Shown here in pieces: positions 1-7,304 of a stretch of DNA of 13,158 nt. Source of the DNA: Lachnospiraceae bacterium (GTDB lineage: Bacteria > Bacillota > Clostridia > Lachnospirales > Lachnospiraceae). Numbering within the stretch: position 1 is the stretch's first letter; each line of letters starts with the position of its first letter. Under the pieces are notes generated by a model, which saw only the letters and a program-made list of their open reading frames with translations, made no database searches and was not told where the DNA came from. The stretch covers positions 1 through 13,158 of the forward strand of contig CAAEAB010000154.1 of the NCBI GenBank assembly GCA_900753685.1. Reading direction: 5' to 3'. The position numbers and the translations under genes were made by a program.

Positions 1-399
1 GACCCAGATGTCTACGAGTATCATGTGGAGGTTGGCGTAGACATGGAAATGTTTATTTGTTCTGTGATTCCGATGGAAGAGGACAGTGTTGTGACAGCGC
101 CGGAAGACTTAACCTTAGATATTGGTGAGAATTATTTTGAAATTCTTGTGACAGCGCCGGCAGGAAATACCCAGACCTATGTCATCAACATAAATCGTCT
201 GGATCACGAGCTGGAGTCTGAGGATGAAACAGAATTAGAATCTGAAACCGAGACAGAAACACTTCCTGAAACGGAGGAAAGTTTTGTGGATGAATCCTTG
301 GAAGAGAGTGAGACTGAAACGGAATCCATTTTTGAAAGTGAAAATGAAACTTCAAGCGAAGAGTTTTCTGAGGAACCTCAGCCTTACAGCTATGAATAG
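1..399 (+). CDS. C-terminal part of a secreted/surface protein with cadherin-like beta-sandwich and acidic tail (5' end outside window)
   Basis: The frame is open from base 1 and ends at TAG 397-399, so only the last 132 residues are seen. Residues 1 to about 65 (DPDVYEYHVEV at the start, then APAGNTQTYVININR) have the spacing of a cadherin-like beta-sandwich repeat of the PF12733 type, common in large extracellular proteins of gut Firmicutes. The remaining 65 or so residues are almost entirely Glu, Thr, Ser and Asp in repeating SETE/ESE units and end in EPQPYSYE. There is no LPXTG motif and no terminal membrane segment, so no sortase or membrane anchor is visible at this end. Ligand and function cannot be read from this fragment. 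A strong terminator follows within 25 bases, so this is the last gene of its transcript. The domain call rests on sequence pattern only. Confidence 0.7.
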   Translation, partial: DPDVYEYHVEVGVDMEMFICSVIPMEEDSVVTAPEDLTLDIGENYFEILVTAPAGNTQTYVININRLDHELESEDETELESETETETLPETEESFVDESLEESETETESIFESENETSSEEFSEEPQPYSYE

Positions 400-420
400 G
401 CTCATATAACAAACAATAAG

Positions 421-461
421 AATGTCATGGAAAGAAAAAAGCTTTCCATGACATTTTTTTT
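421..461 (+). terminator. Rho-independent terminator after the surface-protein gene
   Basis: A perfect 14-bp inverted repeat (421-434 with 442-455, 7-base loop) is followed by a run of T to 461. The arm is AT-rich in its outer part but has no mismatch. It lies 22 bases after the stop codon at 399 and fits an intrinsic terminator for the upstream gene. Confidence 0.9.
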
Positions 462-797
462 GTTTGGATATATAGGGGCATTTCTTGTCAAAATTCCTCG
501 ATGGATGATGATTGAACCATATACGGCGATTATGTTAAAATAAGCATATCTGGAAGGCCCCTCTGGCCGACCGAAATCAAGTTCTTTGCTCCCGGAAGTG
601 TGGATGATTCCGGAGAGGATTCTTTTTAATCAAAGCTTTGGTCAAAGCAATATATTCAAGAATGGATGGACAAAGAAACAATGGAAAAACAGTACGAAAA
701 AAGAGAAAGGGAAAATGTGGAGTCGATTTTAAGTAAATTGGCTCCATTTTTATGTTATTCTTTTATAAATTAATGTAAGGAATCAAATCGAATACTC
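462..797. other. Gene-free intergenic stretch, possible decayed coding remnants
   Basis: No frame here has a start codon with a ribosome site and a recognisable product. Two plus-strand frames are open enough to notice. One runs 516-626, hits a single TAA at 627, and continues 630-773, encoding a charged segment (EWMDKETMEKQYEKRERE). The other is open 544-732 after a TAA at 541. They overlap, so at most one was ever coding. I recognise neither. The most that can be said is that this may be debris of a lost gene upstream of the promoter at 798. Confidence 0.35.
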
Positions 798-827
798 TTG
801 TTCCGAACAGATTTTTTGTGATATACT
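798..827 (+). promoter_or_regulatory. Sigma-A-type promoter with extended -10, upstream of the sigma-like gene
   Basis: TTGTTC at 798-803, an 18-base spacer, then TATACT at 822-827 preceded by TGA (extended -10, TGn). Predicted transcription start is near 834, about 43 bases before the ATG at 877. A ribosome site AGGGTGG lies at 863-869. Called by eye against the housekeeping consensus. Confidence 0.65.
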
Positions 828-876
828 GTGAACACTTAGCGATAATGAGTATTTTGAGAAAAAGGGTGGTTATTGT

Positions 877-1677
877 ATGTTGGATCAAAATATATTTACG
901 GAGACGGTGCGGGAGGTATCGGAAATTGTAAGGGCGGCTGCAGAGCCATTATCCAGAGAAGAGATTCTGCGTTATTTTGATAAAATGGAGTTGAATGAAG
1001 CTCAGAAGGAAATGGTGTTGGAGTATTTGTTAAAGTTGGTGGAGACGGAGGATTCTGAAGGTTCAGAAGAGACAGAGGATGCAGAATTGCCGGATTCTCA
1101 GGCTTTGCGCTTGTATATGGAGGAAATCGAGGGACTTTCTGTGTATGCACAGGAGGCGCTTCAGAGGCTTTACGAGGAGCTTTTAAAAGGGGATGCGTCA
1201 GTAATTAGCCAGATATCCGAGAGTTGGATGGGAAAAATTCTGGAACAGGCGAAGAGGCTGTCAGTGGCTCCGGAGGATTTCCCGGATGTGGTGCAGGAAG
1301 GCAATATGGCGTTATTTATGAAGCTGTCTGAATTATGTGGGAGAGATATGAAGAATGGGCATCAGACGGGAGCGGGCAAAGGTTCGGAGGTGGACAGAGC
1401 TATGGCGGCTGTTTTGGTGGAAAAGGAAATTGTTGAGAATGTGGAAGCGGCAATGAAAAGTTATATCCAGACGATGGCCGGTGAGGATGATGTGGAGAAT
1501 ACGGTTGTCGGTAAGGTGACGCTGGTCAATGAGGCAAGAAGACATTTAATGGAAGAAAATGGTCAGGAGCCGTCGCTTCGCGAGCTGGCGGCTTATACGA
1601 AAATGGCTCAAAATGAGCTTAGGGATATGCTGGATTTTATTGAAAAAGCAGAACAGCGGGAAAAAGACCGGGGATGA
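877..1677 (+). CDS. Truncated sigma-70-like protein lacking recognisable regions 2.3/2.4 and 4
   Basis: This 266-residue protein reads like a primary sigma factor with parts missing. Residues 10-56 resemble the small helical region 1.1. Residues 57-72 are an acidic linker. Residues 73-103 match region 1.2 (ALRLYMEEIEGL, compare the family's RLYLKEIG). Residues 104-150 match regions 2.1-2.2, ending in PDVVQEGNMALFMKL (family: LDLIQEGNIGLMKAV), the core-polymerase-binding helix. The aromatic/basic segment that melts and reads the -10 element should follow, but residues 153-205 show none of it. Residues 206-256 again look like region 3 (ARRHLMEENGQEPSLRELAAYTK). The protein then stops, without the -35-binding region 4. 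Typical primary sigma factors are about 350 residues or longer. It could bind RNA polymerase without recognising promoters, act as half of a split sigma factor, or be degenerate. The start is supported by AGGGTGG at 863-869. It is probably co-transcribed with the deacetylase 97 bases downstream. Similarity is firm by eye; function is inference. Confidence 0.75.
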   Translation: MLDQNIFTETVREVSEIVRAAAEPLSREEILRYFDKMELNEAQKEMVLEYLLKLVETEDSEGSEETEDAELPDSQALRLYMEEIEGLSVYAQEALQRLYEELLKGDASVISQISESWMGKILEQAKRLSVAPEDFPDVVQEGNMALFMKLSELCGRDMKNGHQTGAGKGSEVDRAMAAVLVEKEIVENVEAAMKSYIQTMAGEDDVENTVVGKVTLVNEARRHLMEENGQEPSLRELAAYTKMAQNELRDMLDFIEKAEQREKDRG

Positions 1678-1773
1678 TACAAGCACGGAACCGATGGGAG
1701 AAGGGAAAAGTCGCAGGCATGGAGTGGAATCGGACTGCATATGTTAGTTTGAAGAATATAAAGGGGCAGTTGG

Positions 1774-2496
1774 ATGAAGGAATTCCGGGTATTGGCGGCG
1801 GCTTTGGGTATGATTTTAATATCTTTGATCGTATCGGGAGTGAGAAGTGTGGTGGTGATGTCAGAAAGCGCTACCTTTGATATTTATGACGACAGTGAAA
1901 AATTGGTGGCGTTGACCTTTGATGACGGACCGAAAGAGGGAAAGACAGAGCCGCTTTTGGATATGTTGAATGAGAAAGGGGTTCATGCCACCTTTTTTAT
2001 AATCGGGGCTCAGGTGGAGGAAAACTCGGAAATTGTCCGGAGAATGTATGAAGAGGGACATCAGATCGGCATGCATACGTACAGCCATGTTGATTTATCT
2101 TGTTTGTCAGAGGCGCGGCAAAAGGAAGAAATTGAAAAATCCAGAAAGGTTATTGAGACGGTCATCGGAGCTGAGAGGCTATTATTGAGACCGCCCTTCG
2201 GAAAGCTGAATCAGGCATTGGAAAACTGGCTGGACTGTCCAATGATTTTGTGGTCGGTGGATACAGAAGACTGGATGGGAAAATCTGCGGAGGAAATGAT
2301 ACGGGAGACGGCGGAAAATGTGAGGGATGGGGACATCATATTGATGCACGATATTTCGGATGACGGGCTTGCGGGAGCCGCCGGAATTATTGACGAATTA
2401 AGACGTATGGGTTATACTTTTTTAACAGTAGATGAATTGTTTGCCTGCCGCAACATCGAGCTGGAGGATGGCATTACCTATCGGCGAGCGCGATAG
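1774..2496 (+). CDS. Membrane-anchored polysaccharide deacetylase (NodB domain, carbohydrate esterase 4)
   Basis: Metal-dependent esterase predicted to remove N- or O-acetyl groups from a cell-envelope polysaccharide such as peptidoglycan, outside the membrane. Residues 8-29 form one hydrophobic segment after a short basic N-terminus, with no clear cleavage site, so it is either a signal anchor or a signal peptide. All five NodB motifs are present: TFDDGP at 48-53 (catalytic base D50, metal ligand D51), HTYSH at 101-105 (metal ligands H101 and H105), RPPFG at 139-143, the WSVDTEDW segment at 160-167, and ILMHD at 189-193 (catalytic H192). At 240 residues it is a minimal single-domain member, so the enzyme should be active. 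Start ATG 1774 has AAGGGG at 1761-1766, 7 bases upstream. It follows the sigma-like gene by 96 bases with no terminator between, so the two are probably one operon. Substrate is not determined; PdaA-, PdaB- and PgdA-like roles are all possible. Confidence 0.9.
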   Translation: MKEFRVLAAALGMILISLIVSGVRSVVVMSESATFDIYDDSEKLVALTFDDGPKEGKTEPLLDMLNEKGVHATFFIIGAQVEENSEIVRRMYEEGHQIGMHTYSHVDLSCLSEARQKEEIEKSRKVIETVIGAERLLLRPPFGKLNQALENWLDCPMILWSVDTEDWMGKSAEEMIRETAENVRDGDIILMHDISDDGLAGAAGIIDELRRMGYTFLTVDELFACRNIELEDGITYRRAR

Positions 2497-2514
2497 ACGG
2501 AGAGTCAGACAGAC

Positions 2515-2533
2515 GGCGGGGGCGTCGCCCGCC
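2515..2533 (+). other. GC-rich intergenic hairpin between the deacetylase and nfo
   Basis: GGCGGG at 2515-2520 pairs with CCCGCC at 2528-2533 across a 7-base loop. No T run follows, so it is not a normal intrinsic terminator. It lies 12 bases before the nfo ribosome site (AAGGAG 2546-2551). It may stabilise or mark a processing site in a read-through transcript, or be chance in a GC-rich spacer. Confidence 0.4.
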
Positions 2534-2556
2534 AGCGAATAGGAAAAGGAGAATTT

Positions 2557-3468
2557 ATGTTGAAAATAGGATCCCATGTAGGGATGAGTGGAAAAGAAAT
2601 GTTTTTAGGCTCGGCGAAGGAAGCCGTATCCTATGGCGCCAATACGTTTATGGTGTATACGGGAGCGCCCCAGAATACAAAACGTAAAGATATCAGCGAG
2701 CTTCGCATTGACGAAGGCTGGCGTTATATGCGGGAGTACGGGATTGATGAAATTGTCATCCATGCGCCGTATATTATTAATATGGCGAATACGATAAAGC
2801 CGGAAACCTTTGAATTGGCTGTAAATTTTATGAATTTGGAATTGAGCCGGGCCGAAGCTATGGGCAGCCGGGTGTTAATCGTTCATCCAGGAACCCATGT
2901 GGGCGCCGGGGCCGAAGCCGGGATTGCCAAGATTGCCGAAGCGTTGAATGAAGTTTTGGCGCGGGATTCGAAAGTATATGTGACTCTGGAGACTATGGCG
3001 GGCAAGGGCAGTGAAATTGGCCGGAGCTTTGAGGAACTGGCCTGGATTTATGATAAAGTTGTTTTTAATGATAAATTAAGGGTTTGTTTTGACACCTGTC
3101 ATACAAGTGATGCGGGATATGATGTTATCCATGATTTTGACGGAGTAATGGAAAAATTTGATAGGCTTCTGGGAAAAGACCAGATTGCGGTATTTCATAT
3201 AAATGATAGTAAAAATGCGCCGGGGGCGGGCAAGGATCGACATGAAAATATTGGCTTTGGTCATATTGGCTTCGAGGCATTGAATCGAATCGTTCATCAT
3301 AAAGATTTTGAAAATATACCGAAGATTTTGGAAACGCCTTATATCCCTGATGCTAGCCGGCCGAAAAAATCCTGGCCGCCTTATAAAATGGAAATCGAAA
3401 TGCTTCGTCAGGGAGTATTTGATGCAGAGCTTAAAGAAAAAATTGCAGAAAACGGAGGAATAAAGTAA
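2557..3468 (+). CDS. nfo: Endonuclease IV (deoxyribonuclease IV, AP endonuclease)
   Basis: Zinc-dependent AP endonuclease of base-excision repair. It cleaves the DNA backbone 5' to abasic sites and clears blocked 3' ends. All nine metal ligands known from E. coli Nfo can be placed: H69, H110, E145, D179, H182, H214, D227, H229 and E259. The family signatures [33 protein letters not shown] and ILETPYIPD are intact. The length of 303 residues is slightly above the usual 280-285, with the extra residues at the C-terminus. Start ATG 2557 has AAGGAG at 2546-2551. The stop codon shares one base with the metY start (TAATG), so the two genes are translationally coupled. That is an unusual partner for a repair enzyme. 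Identification is firm. Confidence 0.97.
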   Translation: MLKIGSHVGMSGKEMFLGSAKEAVSYGANTFMVYTGAPQNTKRKDISELRIDEGWRYMREYGIDEIVIHAPYIINMANTIKPETFELAVNFMNLELSRAEAMGSRVLIVHPGTHVGAGAEAGIAKIAEALNEVLARDSKVYVTLETMAGKGSEIGRSFEELAWIYDKVVFNDKLRVCFDTCHTSDAGYDVIHDFDGVMEKFDRLLGKDQIAVFHINDSKNAPGAGKDRHENIGFGHIGFEALNRIVHHKDFENIPKILETPYIPDASRPKKSWPPYKMEIEMLRQGVFDAELKEKIAENGGIK

Positions 3469-4730
3469 TGAGAGATGAAACGAAATGTTTACATTCGGGT
3501 TATACCCCGAAAAATGGAGAACCGAGAGTAGTGCCGATCGTGCAGAGTACGACATATGTATTTGATTCTACAGAGCATATCGGACAATTGTTTGACATGC
3601 CGACGGAATATATGTATTCCCGTTTTGCGAATCCAACGGTGGATGCGGTGGAGAAAAAGATTGCGGATTTGGAGGGCGGTGTCGGGGCCATGTGCACATC
3701 TTCCGGACAGGCGGCCTCTCTGTTTTCAATTCTTAATCTCTGTAATGCGGGAGACAGTTTTATCAGCACATCAACGATTTATGGAGGTACGGTCAATCTT
3801 TTTGCTGTGACCTTGAAAAAGCTAGGTATTGAATGTATTTTTGTGGATGCGGAGGCTGACGAGGAAACGATTCAGAAGGCTTTCAAACCAAATACCCGCT
3901 GTGTATTTGGCGAAACGCTGGCGAATCCGGCGCTGGCTGTTTTGGACATTGAAAAATTTGCAGGGATTGCCCATAAAAATGACGTGCCGCTCATTATCGA
4001 CAATACCTTTGCCACACCGATTCTCTGTAAACCCATTGAATTTGGAGCAGATATCGTTATTCATTCCACATCGAAATATATGGACGGACATGCTCTGCAG
4101 ATCGGCGGCGTCATTGTCGACAGCGGTAAATTTAACTGGGCCAACGGTAAATTTCCTGAATTTACGGAGCCGGACGAATCCTATCATGGCGTGATTTATA
4201 CAAAAGATTTTGGAGAAATGGCCTATATTATTAAGGCCCGGATGCAGCTTATGCGCGATTTCGGAGCTTATCCGGCGGCACATTCCGCATTTTTGCTGAA
4301 TCTTGGTCTGGAAACACTGCCGATTCGTATGGAACGGTATTGTGAAAATGCTCTGAAGGTGGCAAAGTTTTTGCAGGCTTCCGATAAGATTGAGTCGGTC
4401 AGCTATGCGGCCCTTCCGGGGGATAAATATCATGAATTGGCGAAGAAGTATTTGCCGAAGGGAACTTGCGGCGTTATCTCTATAACCATTAAAGGTGGAA
4501 AGGCGGCGGCGGTTCGTTTTATGGACGGGCTGAAGTTGGCTTCCAATGAGGTGCATGTGGCGGATATCCGTACTTGTGTCCTTCATCCGGCCAGTGCGAC
4601 GCATCGGCAGCTCACCGATGAGCAGTTAATCGCCGCCGGTGTTAATCCGGGACTGATCCGTCTGTCCGTAGGATTGGAAAACGTGGAGGACATTATTGCA
4701 GATCTGGAACAGAGCCTGAAAAACGTCTGA
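3468..4730 (+). CDS. metY: O-acetylhomoserine sulfhydrylase (aminocarboxypropyltransferase)
   Basis: PLP enzyme of the Cys/Met metabolism family (fold type I). It joins O-acetyl-homoserine with sulfide or methanethiol to give homocysteine or methionine in the cytosol. The catalytic lysine is K203 in HSTSKYMDGH. The cofactor-ring aspartate is D178 in IIDNTFATP. The phosphate-binding segment TSSGQA is at 78-82 and the YSRFANPT motif at 50-57. The 420-residue length and the insert after the lysine (GGVIVDSGKFNW, then FPEFTEPDESYHG) are typical of MetY rather than the shorter MetB/MetC enzymes. It overlaps nfo by one base, with the ribosome site GGAGG inside the end of nfo. No SAM riboswitch or T-box is visible upstream, where many Firmicutes methionine genes carry one. 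The exact sulfur donor cannot be told from sequence. Confidence 0.95.
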   Translation: MRDETKCLHSGYTPKNGEPRVVPIVQSTTYVFDSTEHIGQLFDMPTEYMYSRFANPTVDAVEKKIADLEGGVGAMCTSSGQAASLFSILNLCNAGDSFISTSTIYGGTVNLFAVTLKKLGIECIFVDAEADEETIQKAFKPNTRCVFGETLANPALAVLDIEKFAGIAHKNDVPLIIDNTFATPILCKPIEFGADIVIHSTSKYMDGHALQIGGVIVDSGKFNWANGKFPEFTEPDESYHGVIYTKDFGEMAYIIKARMQLMRDFGAYPAAHSAFLLNLGLETLPIRMERYCENALKVAKFLQASDKIESVSYAALPGDKYHELAKKYLPKGTCGVISITIKGGKAAAVRFMDGLKLASNEVHVADIRTCVLHPASATHRQLTDEQLIAAGVNPGLIRLSVGLENVEDIIADLEQSLKNV

Positions 4731-4756
4731 TCGTGTAAATAATTGGCAAAACATTC

Positions 4757-4785
4757 TTGTATGTCATTTTTCTTTATGCTATTCT
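4757..4785 (+). promoter_or_regulatory. Extended -10 promoter of the glycine riboswitch-agcS transcript
   Basis: TTGTAT at 4757-4762, a 17-base spacer, then TATTCT at 4780-4785 preceded by TGC (extended -10). Predicted start is near 4792, exactly where a small stem (TGGC 4792-4795 with GCCA 4802-4805) begins. That leaves only about 15 nucleotides before the aptamer. Confidence 0.65.
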
Positions 4786-4805
4786 TATAGATGGCGTTAA
4801 AGCCA

Positions 4806-4881
4806 ACTCAGGAGAGACTCAAATTTTTTTGAGCGCCGAAGGTGTAAGCAGCAGCCCGCTGCAATTCTCTCAGGCAAAAGG
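4806..4881 (+). promoter_or_regulatory. Glycine riboswitch, single aptamer
   Basis: The conserved glycine aptamer core is readable in order. GGAGAGAC at 4811-4818 supplies the 5' P1 strand, with GAGAG 4812-4816 pairing to CTCTC 4867-4871. A P2 hairpin follows (CTCAAA 4818-4823 with TTTGAG 4828-4833). Then comes GCCGAAGG at 4835-4842, and a P3 tip hairpin (GCAGC 4848-4852 with GCTGC 4858-4862). The 3' signature CTCTCAGGCAAAAGGA ends at 4882. Known members are usually tandem; here only one aptamer fits between the promoter and the gene. The agcS Shine-Dalgarno (4884-4890) follows within a few bases and no terminator lies between, so control is probably at translation initiation. Sensing glycine to control a glycine/alanine importer is a known arrangement. 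Whether glycine turns it on or off is not decided by what I can see. Confidence 0.93.
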
Positions 4882-4883
4882 AT

Positions 4884-4890
4884 GGAGGAA
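4884..4890 (+). promoter_or_regulatory. Shine-Dalgarno that fixes the agcS start at 4897
   Basis: GGAGGAA lies 6 bases before ATG 4897. The in-frame ATG at 4882 sits on the riboswitch 3' signature and has no ribosome site of its own, so it is very unlikely to be the start. Confidence 0.8.
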
Positions 4891-4896
4891 GAAAAA

Positions 4897-6297
4897 ATGT
4901 TACAACAAATCAACGAATTGATCAAGTGGATCGATGATGCCGTATGGGGCCTGCCGTTAATTATAATCATTCTGGCGACAGGCATTTATCTGACTATTCT
5001 GCTGGGCTTACTTCAAATCAGACATTTGGGGAAAGCATTGAAGTTTATGGTGAAGAACGAAGAGGACGGCACCGGAGAAGTCAGCAGTTTTGGCGCCCTG
5101 TGTACAGCTCTCTCGGCAACCATTGGTACAGGCAATATTGTCGGTGTGGCCACAGCGATTGCTGCCGGCGGACCGGGAGCTTTATTCTGGATGGTTGTTG
5201 CGGCTCTGTTTGGTATGGCGACCAAATATGCGGAGGGGCTTTTGGCCATCAAGTACCGGACCATCGACGCAGAGGGCCATGTTCTTGGCGGACCGTTTTA
5301 TTACATTGAAAACGGTATGGGTAAAAAATTTCGATGGCTCGGTAAAATATTTGCCTTTTTCGGAGCCTGTGTCGGTCTTTTGGGAATCGGTACATTTACC
5401 CAGGTAAACGGTATCGCCTCGGCAACAAAGAATTTTTTTGATCCGGATATGCAGTTGACATTGACGCTCTTTGGAAATACATATTCGTGGGTTACAATCA
5501 TTACCTGTCTCGTACTTACGGTGGTCGTCGGACTGGTTATTTTGGGCGGCATTAAGCGTATTGCAAAGGTTTCGGAAATTGTTGTTCCTTTTATGGCGAT
5601 TCTCTATGTGGTCTTTGCGTTGATTATTCTTATAACGAATGTGACAAAGGTTCCAATGGCGATCGCCCTGATCGTAAAAACGGCATTTACAGGCAGCGCC
5701 CTGGTCGGCGGCGCTGTGGGGACAATGGTCCTGGCCATGCAGAAGGGGATTGCCCGAGGTATTTTTTCAAATGAATCGGGGCTCGGAAGCGCGCCGATTG
5801 CGGCGGCGGCAGCGCAGACAAAGGAGCCGGTGCGTCAGGGGCTTGTATCTATGACAGGAACCTTTATCGATACGGTGATTATTTGCAGCATGACGGGGAT
5901 TTCCATCGTATTGACCGGTGCGTGGCAGATTGAAGGCCTGGAGGGTGTTGAGATTACAAGCGCCGCTTTCCAGATGGGACTTCCATTTCCGGCGGTCGTA
6001 TCTTCCTGTGTGCTGATGCTGTGTCTTATATTTTTTGCATTCACCACGATCCTCGGATGGGATTATTACGGTGAACGCTGTGTAGAATATCTATTTAACA
6101 GAAATAAAAATGTAGTTATGAGCTACCGCTGGCTGTATATTCTGGCTGTATTTATCGGACCATATATGACCGTGGAGGCGGTATGGAATATTGCGGATAT
6201 ATTTAACGCGTTGATGGCTTTTCCGAACCTGATCGCCCTCATTGCTTTAAGCGGCGTGGTGGCCAGGGAAACGAAGGCTTATTTTAAAAAGTATTAA
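4897..6297 (+). CDS. agcS: Sodium:alanine/glycine symporter (AgcS family)
   Basis: Inner-membrane secondary transporter taking up alanine or glycine with sodium or protons. The 466-residue protein is almost entirely hydrophobic helices, about ten to eleven, beginning with the segment WGLPLIIIILATGIYLTILL. Family hallmarks are the early conserved helix ALSATIGTGNIVGVATAIAAGGPGA (split here: ALSATIGTGNIVGV then ATAIAAGGPGA), FGMATKYAEGLLAIKYR, and KGIARGIFSNESGLGSAPIA in the middle. The WDYYGERC motif near the C-terminus also matches. Start ATG 4897 is chosen because GGAGGAA at 4884-4890 is well spaced; an in-frame ATG at 4882 lies inside the riboswitch. The glycine riboswitch directly upstream supports glycine as at least one substrate. 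A LysR gene follows 27 bases after the stop and is probably on the same transcript. Confidence 0.95.
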   Translation: MLQQINELIKWIDDAVWGLPLIIIILATGIYLTILLGLLQIRHLGKALKFMVKNEEDGTGEVSSFGALCTALSATIGTGNIVGVATAIAAGGPGALFWMVVAALFGMATKYAEGLLAIKYRTIDAEGHVLGGPFYYIENGMGKKFRWLGKIFAFFGACVGLLGIGTFTQVNGIASATKNFFDPDMQLTLTLFGNTYSWVTIITCLVLTVVVGLVILGGIKRIAKVSEIVVPFMAILYVVFALIILITNVTKVPMAIALIVKTAFTGSALVGGAVGTMVLAMQKGIARGIFSNESGLGSAPIAAAAAQTKEPVRQGLVSMTGTFIDTVIICSMTGISIVLTGAWQIEGLEGVEITSAAFQMGLPFPAVVSSCVLMLCLIFFAFTTILGWDYYGERCVEYLFNRNKNVVMSYRWLYILAVFIGPYMTVEAVWNIADIFNALMAFPNLIALIALSGVVARETKAYFKKY

Positions 6298-6324
6298 TAT
6301 ATTGTAGCGAGGGACTGGAAAATA

Positions 6325-7230
6325 ATGACGTTACAGCAATTACATCAGGTAATTACCATTGCAGACAGCGGTTCGATGAATGAGGCGGCAAAGAAGCTGT
6401 TTATATCTCAGCCGAGTCTGTCAGCGACGGTGAAAGAGCTGGAGCAGGAAATAGGCATTAATCTTTTTGTCCGCTCCAACCGGGGGATTGTCATTACACC
6501 GGAGGGTGAAGAATTTTTAGGCTATGCCCGGCAGGTGGCCGAGCAATACCGACTGTTGGAAAACCGGTATATTGAAAAAAAAGCAAAAAAGAAATTTAGT
6601 GTTTCCATGCAGCATTATACCTTTGCGGTGAAGGCCTTTGTGGAAATGGTAAAGCAGATCGGCATGGACGAATACGAGTTTGCCATTCATGAGACGAGGA
6701 CATGGGAAGTCATTGAAAATGTGAAGTTCTTTAAGAGTGAGCTGGGCGTTTTGTATCTCAATGATTATAACGAGCAGGTTATGCGAAAGATTTTTAAGGA
6801 AAACGGCTTGGAATTTACAGAGCTTTTCCAATGCGAAACCTATGTTTATCTCTGGAGCGGCCATCCGCTGGCAGATCAGGAGCGGATATCGATGGAGGAA
6901 TTGCAGGATTATCCATGTCTGGCCTTTGACCAGGGGAAGAACGGTGCCTTTTACTTTGCCGAGGAAATGAAAAGCACCTATGATTATAAGCAGATCATTC
7001 ATGCCAATGACCGGGCAACCCTTTTGAATCTGATGGTGGGATTGAATGCCTATACTCTTTGTTCCGGCATTATCTGTGAAGAGCTGAATGGTTCGGATTA
7101 TAAAGCTGTGCCTCTTGTGGAAACGGAAAAAATGCGGATTGGTTATATTAAACGCAAGGGTTCAGGCATCAGTCCGATTGGGGAGGTGTATATCCGGGAA
7201 CTGGAAGCGTATCAGGAACGGTTGCTATAG
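6325..7230 (+). CDS. LysR-type transcriptional regulator
   Basis: DNA-binding regulator of 301 residues, the normal length for the family. Residues 1-60 hold the winged helix-turn-helix (MTLQQLHQVITIADSGSMNE, AAKKLFISQPSLSATVKELE, LFVRSNRGIVITPEGEEFL). Residues 90-300 form the effector-binding domain. The ribosome site is weak: GAGGG 6309-6313 lies 11 bases from the ATG, so translation may depend on read-through from agcS. LysR regulators are usually divergent from their target, but this one is co-directional, between agcS and metNIQ. Likely targets are the flanking agcS or metNIQ promoters. The effector is unknown; an amino acid or sulfur metabolite would fit the neighbours. No convincing LysR box could be picked out by eye in 7231-7393. 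Confidence 0.92.
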   Translation: MTLQQLHQVITIADSGSMNEAAKKLFISQPSLSATVKELEQEIGINLFVRSNRGIVITPEGEEFLGYARQVAEQYRLLENRYIEKKAKKKFSVSMQHYTFAVKAFVEMVKQIGMDEYEFAIHETRTWEVIENVKFFKSELGVLYLNDYNEQVMRKIFKENGLEFTELFQCETYVYLWSGHPLADQERISMEELQDYPCLAFDQGKNGAFYFAEEMKSTYDYKQIIHANDRATLLNLMVGLNAYTLCSGIICEELNGSDYKAVPLVETEKMRIGYIKRKGSGISPIGEVYIRELEAYQERLL

Positions 7231-7263
7231 GATAAACCTATAACCGAATATTGATTTTATATA

Positions 7264-7293
7264 TTAACACTTTTTGATAAACATTGCTATACT
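7264..7293 (+). promoter_or_regulatory. Possible extended -10 promoter ahead of metNIQ
   Basis: TTAACA at 7264-7269, an 18-base spacer, then TATACT at 7288-7293 preceded by TGC. The predicted start near 7300 would place the hairpin at 7305-7339 at the very 5' end of the RNA. A second TATACT at 7366-7371, downstream of the hairpin, has no good -35 match. Confidence 0.45.
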
Positions 7294-7304
7294 AAGAATA
7301 TATT

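Noticed and set aside
1559..1880. Overlapping plus-strand frames after the sigma-like gene as a frameshifted region 4
   Set aside because: Translations of the other frames from 1559 to 1880 show no helix-turn-helix or region 4 motif, so a simple frameshift does not explain the missing domain.
2515..2533. GC hairpin as an intrinsic terminator after the deacetylase
   Set aside because: No T tract follows the 6-bp stem, so it is kept only as an unassigned hairpin.
3822..4604. Minus-strand open frame of 260 codons
   Set aside because: It lies wholly inside metY, which is intact and unmistakable. The antisense product is rich in Arg/His/Cys with no family pattern.
4818..4833. CTCAAA-TTTT-TTTGAG hairpin as a terminator before agcS
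   Set aside because: The T run is inside the stem-loop, not after it, and the hairpin is exactly the P2 element of the glycine aptamer.
4882..4896. ATG 4882 as the start of agcS
   Set aside because: It falls on the riboswitch 3' signature and has no ribosome site, while ATG 4897 has GGAGGAA at an ideal distance.
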